Below, piece after piece: positions 17,401-23,202 of a stretch of DNA of 43,100 nucleotides. A program made the translations under genes and the position numbers. The stretch is from an uncultured Streptococcus sp. (GTDB lineage: Bacteria; Bacillota; Bacilli; Lactobacillales; Streptococcaceae). Location: the NCBI GenBank assembly GCA_905373305.1, contig CAJPSM010000003.1, positions 1 through 43,100 of the forward strand, given 5' to 3'. Position 1 is the stretch's first letter, and each line of letters starts with the position of its first letter. A model generated the notes under the pieces. It was not told where the DNA came from and ran no database searches. It saw only the letters and a list, made by a program, of their open reading frames with translations.

Positions 17401-18012
17401 ATAGATATCTCCATCACCATTATCATTGTCAACGACCTTGCGATTATTGCCATCTGGAACGTCTTTTATAAAGTTATGTGAAACAGTTAAAACAAGATTT
17501 TCACCAATGACAATCCCACTACCTTCACCTGATGGTGTCTTGATTTTGACAGTTGCTCCGTAGTTTAATTCACCATTCTTGGTTTTAGCTACATCTTCTG
17601 GAACGAGATTCTCAGTATCCTTAACTAATTGATCCTTGTCAACTTCTTTCCCTTTATCTTCAGCCTTATCTAATTTACCCTCTAAGCCTTCTGGTAACTT
17701 ATCTGAACTAGCTGATTTTTCTTTTTCAAGTGCTAATAGTTCTTCTTCTGTCTTAGGTCCATCCGTAACTTCTGGAGACCCTTGGTCTTCTCCCGCCTTT
17801 GGTGCTTCAAAGTCACGCCCATCATTCTCTTTTGCTGTTGCAAGAGTAGCAGCTAGATCCGCTGGTAGATTTGCTGTAGAGCCAGACTGCACGCTATCTG
17901 CAAGAACTGTACTTGTTCCAAAGAATGCAGCCCCAATCATAACAGAAGCAACACCTAATGAAAATTTCCGAATACTATATTTACAACGTTTTTCAAATAA
18001 TCCTTTATTCAT
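11464..18012 (-). CDS. Cell-wall-anchored endo-alpha-N-acetylgalactosaminidase (GH101) with N-terminal V8-like serine protease domain
   Basis: GH101 enzymes release the core-1 disaccharide Gal-beta-1,3-GalNAc from Ser/Thr of mucin-type glycoproteins. The 2182-residue protein starts with a YSIRK signal peptide. Residues about 150-345 form a glutamyl-endopeptidase/trypsin-like domain with H179 (TVSHNF), D236 (KNDLAL) and S307 (GASGGG). A beta-sandwich (about 385-565), a large sandwich (590-860) and the catalytic barrel follow, with D1028 (IYVDVWG) and E1060 (AIEWGHG). Their spacing of 32 equals that of the published pneumococcal pair D764/E796. Further modules are a carbohydrate-binding-like region (1310-1680), a FIVAR-like helical segment, a CBM32-like module (1760-1885), 17-residue repeats and LPETG at 2149. 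The catalytic pair sits 264 residues later than in the pneumococcal enzyme, which accounts for the added protease. AGGA-type ribosome sites precede the ATG. Confidence 0.95.
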   Translation of the reverse strand: MNKGLFEKRCKYSIRKFSLGVASVMIGAAFFGTSTVLADSVQSGSTANLPADLAATLATAKENDGRDFEAPKAGEDQGSPEVTDGPKTEEELLALEKEKSASSDKLPEGLEGKLDKAEDKGKEVDKDQLVKDTENLVPEDVAKTKNGELNYGATVKIKTPSGEGSGIVIGENLVLTVSHNFIKDVPDGNNRKVVDNDNGDGDIYSISYPGLPDVKFSKKDIIHWDREGFLKGYKNDLALVRLRTVLENAPAEVTEKPAVKKVGDKLHIFGYPTGKLSPVLNTTVELVESYGEGVKGIGYQGSHPGASGGGIFDTEGKLVGVHQNGVVGQRSGGILFSPAQLKWIQDHMKGISSVKPADLEEKEKPAEDKPKEDKPAAKPETPEKATPEWQTVEKKEQQGTVTIREEKGVRYNQLSSTAQNDNAGKPALFEKKGLTVDANGNATVDLTFKEDSEKGKSRFGVFLKFKDTNNNVFVGYDKDGWFWEYKSPTTSTWYRGSRVAAPETGSTNRLSITLKSDGQLNATNNDVNLFDTVTLPAAVNDHLKNEKKILLKAGSYGDERTVVSVKTDNQEGVKTEDTPAEKETGPEVDDSKVTYDTIQSKVLKAVIDQAFPRIKEYSLNGHTLPGQVQQFNKVFINKHEVTPEVTYKKINETTAEYLMKLRDDANLINAEMTVRLQVVDNQLHFDVTKIVNHNQVTPGQKIDDERKLLSSISFLGNALVSVSSDQAGAKFDGATMSNNTHVSGDDHIDVTNPMKDLAKGYMYGFVSTDKLAAGVWSNSQNSYGGGSYDWTRLTAYKETVGNTNYVGIHSSEWQWEKAYKGIVFPEYTKELPSAKVVITEDANADKKVDWQDGAIAYRSIMNNPQGWEKVKDITAYRIAMNFGSQAQNPFLMTLDGIKKINLHTDGLGQGVLLKGYGSEGHDSGHLNYADIGKRIGGVEDFKTLIEKAKKYGAHLGIHVNASETYPESKYFNENILRKNPDGSYSYGWNWLDQGINIDAAYDLAHGRLARWEDLKKKLGDGLDFIYVDVWGNGQSGDNGAWATHVLAKEINKQGWRFAIEWGHGGEYDSTFQHWAADLTYGGYTNKGINSAITRFIRNHQKDSWVGDYRSYGGAANYPLLGGYSMKDFEGWQGRSDYNGYVTNLFAHDVMTKYFQHFTVSKWENGTPVTMSDNGSTYKWTPEMKVELVDATGNKVVVTRKSNDVNSPQYRERTVTLNGRVIQDGSAYLTPWNWDANGKKLPTDKEKMYYFNTQAGATTWTLPSDWANSKVYLYKLTDQGKTEEQELTVKDGKITLDLLANQPYVLYRSKQTNPEMSWSEGMHIYDQGFNSGTLKHWTISGDASKAEIVKSQGANEMLRIQGNKSKVSLTQKLTGLKPNTKYAVYVGVDNRSNAKASITVNTGEKEVTTYTNKSLALNYIKAYAHNNRRDNATVDDTSYFQNMYAFFTTGSDVSNVTLTLSREAGDEATYFDEIRTFENNSSMYGENHDTGKGTFKQDFENVAQGIFPFVVGGVEGVEDNRTHLSEKHDPYTQRGWNGKKVDDVIEGKWSLKTNGLVSRRNLVYQTIPQNFRFEAGKTYRVTFEYEAGSDNTYAFVVGKGEFQSGSRGTKASNLEMHELPNTWTDSKKAKKATFLVTGAETGDTWVGIYSTGNASNTRGDSGGNANFRGYNDFVMDNLQIEEITLTGKMLTENALKNYLPTVAMTNYTKESMDALKEAVFNLSQADDDISVEEARAEIAKIEALKNALVQKKTALVAEDFESLDAPAQPGEGLENAFDGNVSSLWHTSWNGGDVGKPATMVLKEPTEITGLRYVPRGSGSNGNLRDVKLVVTDESGKEHTFTATDWPDNNKPKDIDFGKTIKAKKIVLTGIKTYGDGGDKYQSAAELIFTRPQVAETPLDLSTYEAALAKAQKLTDKENQEEVAGVQASMKYATDNHLLTERMVEFFADYLNQLQDKAAKPDAPTSSKGEEQPPVLEVPEYTGPLGTAGTEAAVHEVPEFKGGVNAAEAAVHALPEFKGGVNAVEAVVHDLPEFKGGVNAAEAAVHEVPEFKGGVNAVEAAVHDLPEFKGGVNAVQALVNEVPEYTGGVNGVEPAVHEKPEYTGLLGTAGDEPAPTVEKPEYKLTPAPLADTKTSEIKDRLKNEESKKTLPETGEDQSDTALFLAGISLALSAALFAINSKKE
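11703..12053 (-). repeat. 17-residue tandem repeats in the wall-spanning region of the GH101 protein
   Basis: Six to seven units of 51 bases encode variations of EFKGGVNAVEAAVHEVP, with D/E/A changes at fixed positions. They are flanked by PEYTGPLGTAG-type sequence shared with the GH20-GH84 protein. They lie between the last helical domain and LPETG. Confidence 0.9.
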
Positions 18013-18037
18013 AAAGTCCTAAATCCTTTCATTTTTG

Positions 18038-18051
18038 AGTAAGCGTTTACA
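18038..18051. promoter_or_regulatory. cre-like CcpA operator before the GH101 gene
   Basis: AGTAAGCGTTTACA matches 13 of 14 positions of TGWAANCGNTNWCA. It lies 25 bases upstream of the start and about 75-90 bases downstream of the predicted transcription start, a position where CcpA would act as a roadblock. Confidence 0.78.
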
Positions 18052-18127
18052 TTTCTTTTTTAAAAAATACTCCTTCCTCTGAAAGTGCAATGCTTAACCC
18101 TGATAAATAAAAAATAATTGTTCTTTT

Positions 18128-18156
18128 AATATAACAAATAATAGCTAAGAAAGCAA
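18128..18156 (-). promoter_or_regulatory. Predicted promoter of the GH101 gene
   Basis: On the - strand, -35 TTGCTT is followed after 17 bases by -10 TATATT with an extended TG one base before it. This predicts a leader of about 110 bases. An overlapping alternative (TTGTTT, 17 bases, TATTAT) lies nine bases upstream. The 18013-18294 gap otherwise holds only the cre site and the aliA terminator. Confidence 0.6.
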
Positions 18157-18235
18157 TAGGAAACAAGTAAAATTAAAGAAAATTTTCTCTAATCTGACAA
18201 AATAGGCTCCAAATTTAGAATCTTTCTTTATAAAT

Positions 18236-18278
18236 GTAAAAAAGGATTCAGCATTCAAGAGAAATACTAAATCCTTTC
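18236..18278 (-). terminator. Terminator after aliA
   Basis: A 13-bp stem containing two G-U pairs (AGGATTTAGTATT / AATGCTGAATCCT) with a 7-base loop is followed by a T run on the - strand, about 20 bases after the aliA stop. Confidence 0.82.
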
Positions 18279-18294
18279 TTATATTTTGCAACAG

Positions 18295-20277
18295 TTATTT
18301 CACATGTTTTGCAAGATCTTCTTGGGCCTTTTTATTAGACTCTTCTTTTTCTTTCAGCCATTTTTCTTGGGCTTTTTGGTATTCTTCTGTTGTTACTGGC
18401 TTATCTTGTAGATCTAGGTATTTATACAAGAGGGCTTCGCTCGTACCCTTGTTACCTGAGTAAGCAAACGGAAGAGTAAATGGCACCATCTTAGACAACA
18501 TTGGACGACCAGTTTTAGAAGTTGTTGGGATGAGCAAGGCACTGTCGGTCAACCAAGCTTGGGCAGCAGCATATTTTTCATAACGTTTTGAAACGTCACT
18601 CACTTCTTCTCCTGCTTCGACAACCATTTTCTCGTAATCTTCCAAACCAACCTGCTTAGCCGCAGCATTGTTTGTTCCAGAGTCAAATCCTAGGTAAGTC
18701 TTCGTATTTTCTCCGACAGATGGCTTGATGATATCAAGGTAGGTAGATGGATCCGCAAAGTCTGGAGCCCAACCAACGTTATCTGAGATATCCCAATCTT
18801 CACCAGCAGCAGTCTCGGCAAAGTAAGTGATGTTCAATACATCATCTTTTTGAAGTTGTTGGATATCCACAACTACATTATCTGTTCCCAAAGTTGCTTC
18901 AAGTGACTGTTTCAAAGATTGCACACGTTGAACTTTTGTTGTGTTTGTTTGGTCCACAGGCATATCCAAGTGGATTGGGAATTTCACACCTTCTGCTTGA
19001 AGAGCTGTCTTAGCCTTGGCGAATTCTGCTTTGGCTTTTTCTGGATTGTAGAGACCATCTTGGGCATCATCCAAGTTCACGTTGCTCCACTCGTCACCGT
19101 ATGTCACCAATTTTTCTTTGACCAACTCACCAAAGTTTTTGCCATCTGCTTGAACAAATGTAGGTGGGACAAACAAGTTACGAAGCAGTTTAGTCGCACC
19201 ACTTGCACCGTTTACTTGAGAGGCATAGGCAGTTCTATCAAAACCAAAGGCAAGAGCTTGACGGAAATCTTTGTTTAGAAGAGCTTTCTTGGTTGATGTT
19301 TTTTCTTCATCTGTTGTCTTAGAAGTGTACTTATAAGACTGGCGATCAATATTCGTACCTACTAAATAAGTAGTCGAATCCTGTTGGGTATAAACGATGT
19401 TATCTTTAAATGATTTCTCAATCTCTGGGTAGCTCGCGCTTGTTGGGAAGAGACGTGCCATAGTAAAGCTTCCATCCTTGAAGGCTTCAGCTGGTTTGTT
19501 GGTATCTTGACCATCCCAGAATGATAATTTAACCTTATCGATATGGACATTGTCCTTATCCCAGTAGTTAGGATTTTTCGCAAATTCAACAGAAGATTTG
19601 GCTACAATCGATTTGAGCAAGAATGGTCCATTATAGAGAATACTACTAGGATCTGTCCCTTTGGCGAAATCATCCCCTTTTGAGTTCAAAAACTCTTCGT
19701 TAACTGGAGCCATTACCCCCATTGTTGTCTTAGAATTCCAGAAGCTTTCTGGTTTATTCAAAGTGTACTGAACTGTCTGATCATCCAGAGCCTTAATTCC
19801 TACTTGTGAGAAATCTTTGATTTCCCCTTTTACATAAGCATCCAAACCTTTGATCGATCCTTGTACAAGGTAAAGAGCATCTGATTTTTTATCAGCCGCA
19901 TACTTAAGTCCTGTTACAAAGTCTTGCGCTTTGACTGCTGCGTATTCTTCACCTTCAGAAGTGTACCATTTTGCATCCTTACGGATAGTATAAGTGTAAG
20001 TCAATCCATCCTTGGACACTGACCAATCCTCAGCCATAGACGGTACAAAGTTCCCGTAGCGATCATTTTCTAGCAAACCATCAACCACGTTACTGGTAAT
20101 ATCTGCTGTCGCAGCCTTACCAGTTGTCAAATAGTTCAGGTTATCAGGGTCTGTTTCATAAATGTATGAGAATGTCTTCTCTCCTTTAGCGCTCGAACCT
20201 GATCCAGAACATGCAGCTAAAGTAGTCGCCGCCAATAAGGTCACACCCGCAAGGGCAAGTAGTCTTGAACTTTTCAT
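18295..20277 (-). CDS. aliA: Oligopeptide-binding lipoprotein AliA
   Basis: Substrate-binding lipoprotein (SBP_bac_5 family) that delivers oligopeptides to the Ami ABC permease. It is 660 residues from the chosen ATG at 20277, the usual AliA length. The ATG at 20280 lies only three bases after GGAG, whereas the next one has better spacing. A lipoprotein signal ends in LAACSG (lipid-anchored Cys about residue 23). The family region around DGLLENDRYG and AEDWSVSKDGLTYTYT and the C-terminus LAKHVK match pneumococcal AliA as remembered. It has its own near-consensus promoter, a CodY-like box and a terminator, so it is transcribed alone despite lying downstream of the polysaccharide operon. It marks the right boundary of the cps locus in pneumococcal gene order. 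Confidence 0.95.
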   Translation of the reverse strand: MKSSRLLALAGVTLLAATTLAACSGSGSSAKGEKTFSYIYETDPDNLNYLTTGKAATADITSNVVDGLLENDRYGNFVPSMAEDWSVSKDGLTYTYTIRKDAKWYTSEGEEYAAVKAQDFVTGLKYAADKKSDALYLVQGSIKGLDAYVKGEIKDFSQVGIKALDDQTVQYTLNKPESFWNSKTTMGVMAPVNEEFLNSKGDDFAKGTDPSSILYNGPFLLKSIVAKSSVEFAKNPNYWDKDNVHIDKVKLSFWDGQDTNKPAEAFKDGSFTMARLFPTSASYPEIEKSFKDNIVYTQQDSTTYLVGTNIDRQSYKYTSKTTDEEKTSTKKALLNKDFRQALAFGFDRTAYASQVNGASGATKLLRNLFVPPTFVQADGKNFGELVKEKLVTYGDEWSNVNLDDAQDGLYNPEKAKAEFAKAKTALQAEGVKFPIHLDMPVDQTNTTKVQRVQSLKQSLEATLGTDNVVVDIQQLQKDDVLNITYFAETAAGEDWDISDNVGWAPDFADPSTYLDIIKPSVGENTKTYLGFDSGTNNAAAKQVGLEDYEKMVVEAGEEVSDVSKRYEKYAAAQAWLTDSALLIPTTSKTGRPMLSKMVPFTLPFAYSGNKGTSEALLYKYLDLQDKPVTTEEYQKAQEKWLKEKEESNKKAQEDLAKHVK

Positions 20278-20304
20278 CATTTTCTCCTTTAAAACTTTCT
20301 ATCT

Positions 20305-20333
20305 ATTATAGAACCTTTTCAGAAAGATGTCAA
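20305..20333 (-). promoter_or_regulatory. Consensus sigma-A promoter of aliA
   Basis: On the - strand, TTGACA at 20333-20328 and TATAAT at 20310-20305 are separated by exactly 17 bases. The ribosome site AAAGGAG and the ATG follow about 20 bases later. Confidence 0.93.
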
Positions 20334-20336
20334 CAG

Positions 20337-20351
20337 AATTTTCAGAATTTT
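20337..20351. promoter_or_regulatory. CodY-box-like site at the aliA promoter
   Basis: AATTTTCAGAATTTT matches 13 of 15 positions of the CodY consensus AATTTTCWGAAAATT. It lies three bases upstream of the -35 hexamer, a position suited to control by branched-chain amino acid and nutrient status. Confidence 0.6.
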
Positions 20352-20375
20352 TGTGTTAATTTGGTATATTCTGAA

Positions 20376-20410
20376 AAAACAAAAAGGAGAAGACAGTGAT
20401 TGTCCTCTCC
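20376..20410 (-). terminator. Terminator hairpin upstream of aliA
   Basis: On the - strand, GGAGAGGAC, a 7-base loop and GTCTTCTCC (one G-U pair) are followed by TTTTTGTTTTTT. It isolates aliA from transcription arriving from the polysaccharide side. Stem and flank resemble the hairpin at 11347-11377. Confidence 0.82.
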
Positions 20411-20523
20411 AGATGTTAGTTGACAAAGAGCCACATTATAAAGCCAAAATAATTTATTTTAATTTAATATACTTCTGTGGTAATAAAACAATGCTCTGTT
20501 GTAAAATGAAGTACAACACAAAA

Positions 20524-20583
20524 GACATGTTCATCTGATATACTAGAGTTGCGAAAAACAGTATAAAGGAAAATGAACATGTC
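20524..20583 (+). promoter_or_regulatory. Inverted repeat that can hide the transposase start codon, with internal promoter
   Basis: GACATGTTCAT at 20524-20534 is a perfect 11-base inverted repeat of ATGAACATGTC at 20573-20583, which contains the transposase start. Between them is an extended -10 element (TGATATACT, hexamer 20539-20544). RNA begun at this promoter would lack the left arm. Read-through RNA from outside would contain both arms and fold over the start codon. This matches the protection against outside transcription known for some insertion sequences; its use here is inferred. Confidence 0.6.
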
Positions 20584-21598
20584 CACAAGCTATTCTACCA
20601 CAAATCAATCATACAAGCACTTATCTGAAGCTGAGCGAGGAGAAATTGAAGCTTATTTAAGCGTAGGACTCAAACCTGCTGAGATTGCTCGTAGACTGGG
20701 GAGAAATCGCTCTACTATTACTCGTGAAATCAATCGAGGTTCTATAACACAAGTGAAACAAGTAAATGAACAGAAGGTCTATTATCAACAATATTATGCA
20801 GATGCTGCCCATAACCGCTATCGTCAGGCCAGAGAAGCCAGCTATTATCTAAAACTGGATCGTGTATCGAACGACTTTCTGACAAAATTTACAGAAGCAA
20901 TGAGAGAGAAACCAAGGGTGCATAGCGTGGATACCTTTGTTCATACCTACAGACTCCAACATGTAGATGCAGTTGTTCCTTCAACCAAGACGCTCTATAA
21001 CTATATCCATCAAGGTTTGTTAGAGATTAAGGTTATTGATTTACCAAGAGCAGTGCGGATCCGTAAGAAATTTAACAAGCGTCCCTCTACCAAGAAACAT
21101 CTAGGAAAGTCAATTGAAGAAAGACCAGAAGAGATCAATAATCGCTCCCGTTTTGGAGATTGGGAAATTGATTCTGTTCTGGGTGGAAAGACAGTAGGGG
21201 AACCTTCCATTCTGACCTTGGTAGAACGACAAACACGCTATGCTGTCACAAAGAAACTCGTCGAAAAGAAAGCGGAGTATGTCAATCAAGCAGTCTTAGA
21301 GTGTATGAAACGTTATCCCATTATGTCCATAACTGCAGATAATGGAAACGAATTTTCATCATTGAGTAAGATAGAGGAACTAGACGTCTATTTTGCACAT
21401 GCCTATTCATCTTATGAACGAGGTACAAATGAGAATTTCAATGGATTATTAAGAGAGTTCATTCCAAAGGGAGCCTCACTAAAAGAACTAAAGCCGACAC
21501 TTTTAGAGAACTATACAAAGGCTATCAATGAAAGACCTAGACGAATCCATGGCTATCAGTCCGCAAAAAAGCTGTTTGAGCTAACTCAAACAGCTTGA
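20573..21598 (+). CDS. IS30-family transposase
   Basis: Catalyses transposition of the surrounding insertion sequence. The 341-residue protein has the N-terminal helix-turn-helix typical of IS30 (LSEAERGEIEAYLSVG, then IARRLGRNRSTITREINR at about residues 18-55). The DDE catalytic core has D196 in FGDWEID, D256 in ITADNGNEF and E287 in GTNENFNG. Two in-frame ATGs (20573 and 20579) follow AAAGGA; the second has the more usual spacing. No frameshift or internal stop is present. The 3' end contains a perfect hairpin that acts as a terminator on the opposite strand. Confidence 0.93.
   Translation: MNMSTSYSTTNQSYKHLSEAERGEIEAYLSVGLKPAEIARRLGRNRSTITREINRGSITQVKQVNEQKVYYQQYYADAAHNRYRQAREASYYLKLDRVSNDFLTKFTEAMREKPRVHSVDTFVHTYRLQHVDAVVPSTKTLYNYIHQGLLEIKVIDLPRAVRIRKKFNKRPSTKKHLGKSIEERPEEINNRSRFGDWEIDSVLGGKTVGEPSILTLVERQTRYAVTKKLVEKKAEYVNQAVLECMKRYPIMSITADNGNEFSSLSKIEELDVYFAHAYSSYERGTNENFNGLLREFIPKGASLKELKPTLLENYTKAINERPRRIHGYQSAKKLFELTQTA
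21565..21596 (-). terminator. Terminator inside the 3' end of the transposase gene (opposite strand)
   Basis: AAGCTGTTTGAG / CTCAAACAGCTT is a perfect 12-bp stem with a 4-base loop. It is followed by TTTTTT when read on the - strand. It would block antisense transcription entering the element from the polysaccharide side. Confidence 0.8.
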
Positions 21599-21648
21599 AA
21601 GATACTCGCTTAATCAGAGGAACAACTTTGTTGCACTTGACTTGACAA

Positions 21649-21960
21649 TTGGAGAAATATTAAAAATAAAGAAAATCTTATCTTTTTCGATTTGTATACT
21701 GTTGTTCCTACAAATCACGAAGTAAATAAGCGTTTAAGAGAACATCTCAATACGTTAAAACTCAATCCAATAGATTATCAGCAACTGGCATTAGGCACAC
21801 ATATGCAAGCATTATGTTAGGCTATGGGATTGATATTTGGGTTATAGCTTCAAATATGGGACACAAAGATATTACACAAATAACTCAAACATATGGTCAC
21901 TTAATCAGAGAAAAAGAAGAAGCAGAAAACAAACGTGTTAGAGAATTATTAAGTCAATAA
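21649..21960 (+). pseudogene. C-terminal remnant of a phage/ICE-type tyrosine recombinase
   Basis: Two overlapping frames together resemble the C-terminal part of an integrase. The first, starting right at the insertion-sequence end, reads through IFFDLYTVVPTNHEVNKRL. The second, after a frame change near 21765-21785, reads TGIRHTYAS and then MGHKDITQITQTYGHL, giving the R-H, H and catalytic Tyr motifs of the family, and stops at 21960. The 5' part with the first catalytic Arg and any start is missing, so it cannot be functional. It suggests that an integrative element once ended here, or that a fragment was carried in with the polysaccharide locus. Confidence 0.85.
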
Positions 21961-21999
21961 TTTTTTCTAAAAAAAGTTGACCAAAAATTGACCAAAATC

Positions 22000-22025
22000 A
22001 AAAAAGACCTTGATTTCTCAAGGTC
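22000..22025 (-). terminator. Second terminator after the polysaccharide operon
   Basis: GACCTTGA / TCAAGGTC (8 bp, loop of 4) is followed by TTTTTT on the - strand. On the + strand it follows the integrase remnant, whose usual terminator it may have been. Confidence 0.82.
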
Positions 22026-22066
22026 TAGTACTATTATATCAACCCACTACAGTTGACAAATAGCCT

Positions 22067-22094
22067 AAGAAAAGAGGGAATCCAGTAATTCCCC
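22067..22094 (-). terminator. First terminator after the polysaccharide operon
   Basis: On the - strand, GGGAAT, a 6-base loop and ATTCCC, extended by further G-C pairs, are followed by TCTTTTCTT, about 30 bases after the stop of the last glycosyltransferase gene. Confidence 0.75.
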
Positions 22095-22125
22095 CACCTA
22101 TCTATTTAAGTCATTTTTAGATTCA

Positions 22126-23178
22126 TTAATTTAAAGCTTGCAATGCGGAAAGAAGATAAGAACCCTCACGAATTTTTTGACCTACGGCCTTAGCGTTTTT
22201 GACCAAATCCTGATACTCTTCTTGAGACAAATGGTCCAATACTTCTTCCAAGTCAAGTAAACTCTCAACACTAATTCCACACTCTTTTTCTAAGACGAAA
22301 TTAGCCAAAGCAGATTGCTTCCAAACAATAATAGGAAAACCAGAAGCCAAATAAAGGGAAGCCTTGTGGGAATTATTGTATCTCAAATACTCACCAAACA
22401 CTCCGCTACAAGTTTTAGAACTATCACCATCCCAGACTAAACCAAAGCTTCCTTCTAATGCTGACGGTAGTTCATCTGGAAGAAATGAACCAAAATAGGT
22501 TTCATTTGATAGCTTTCTAGCCTCATCAAAACCAACACCATAGAGGTTATATGCCGGTCTTACAGGCAACTCATATAAGTAACCTGCTTTTTCTTGGGCT
22601 AAATTTCCAGCTACAATAATAGCCCCTTCCTTCGATAAATATTCTTTGTCCTGATAATTCGGGATAAGATAGTCAAAAATGCCTAAACTAACTATTCTCT
22701 TCTCAGAAATCCCCTTGTCAACAAGCACTGATTTCATAACTGGATTATGAGCAATAAGACCATCAGCTTGTTTCAGAAGACTTAACTCTTGAAGATGAAC
22801 ACGAATTTTATGCTTCAAGGGTACTGTATCCAAATTAACATAGCGCAAAATTTCTAAATCATGGATAATAAAGCGAACCTTCACTCCTTTACGTTGTATT
22901 CTTTTGACTAAATGAGTCGTAAAGAAACTATGATGAAGCATAGGAAATTGAATAAGTAGCTGATCCCCTTCCTTTAACTTAGAGATAGCTTTGGATAAGG
23001 CTTTGGCCTTGTGTCGTTGGGCCCTAATAGTCCCCATTTGATACCAATCATCTACCATCAATAACAACGGACTATAGCCCTCACGAACTACTATTTCTTC
23101 AACATCGTTTCGAGCCTTATTCCCCGCATTTCGTGCACCAGAATCCTTCAGAAATTCTTCTTTTAGATAATATTTCAT
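22126..23178 (-). CDS. WefE/Gtf3-like glycosyltransferase, probable galactofuranosyltransferase
   Basis: Predicted to add a sugar, most likely galactofuranose, to the lipid-linked repeat unit on the cytoplasmic face of the membrane. The 350-residue protein has no membrane segment. It resembles the GT-B Gtf3/WefE type: an N-terminal half with LKEGDQLLIQFPMLHHS and FIIHDLE, and a C-terminal half with GLVWDGDSSKTCSGVFGEY followed by NNSHKASLYLASGFPII. Its place directly after glf mirrors the glf-wefE pair in S. oralis receptor-polysaccharide loci, where WefE transfers Galf. The ribosome site is weak (AAGGA about 12 bases upstream). It is the last gene of the operon and is followed by stacked terminators. 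Sugar and linkage are inferred from context. Confidence 0.82.
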   Translation of the reverse strand: MKYYLKEEFLKDSGARNAGNKARNDVEEIVVREGYSPLLLMVDDWYQMGTIRAQRHKAKALSKAISKLKEGDQLLIQFPMLHHSFFTTHLVKRIQRKGVKVRFIIHDLEILRYVNLDTVPLKHKIRVHLQELSLLKQADGLIAHNPVMKSVLVDKGISEKRIVSLGIFDYLIPNYQDKEYLSKEGAIIVAGNLAQEKAGYLYELPVRPAYNLYGVGFDEARKLSNETYFGSFLPDELPSALEGSFGLVWDGDSSKTCSGVFGEYLRYNNSHKASLYLASGFPIIVWKQSALANFVLEKECGISVESLLDLEEVLDHLSQEEYQDLVKNAKAVGQKIREGSYLLSALQALN

Positions 23179-23202
23179 CTATCAATTTTATCCTTCATTA
23201 TC

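Larger units (their letters stand above)
20499..21648 (+). mobile_element. IS30-family insertion sequence, about 1.15 kb
   Basis: The element holds one DDE transposase gene between terminal inverted repeats at 20499-20519 and 21628-21648, which match at 16 of 21 positions (TTGT..A..T.AAGT.CAACA). The transposase is full length, so the element may be active. I see no clear target duplication. It sits between aliA and the polysaccharide operon and its right end abuts a truncated integrase gene. Confidence 0.82.
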
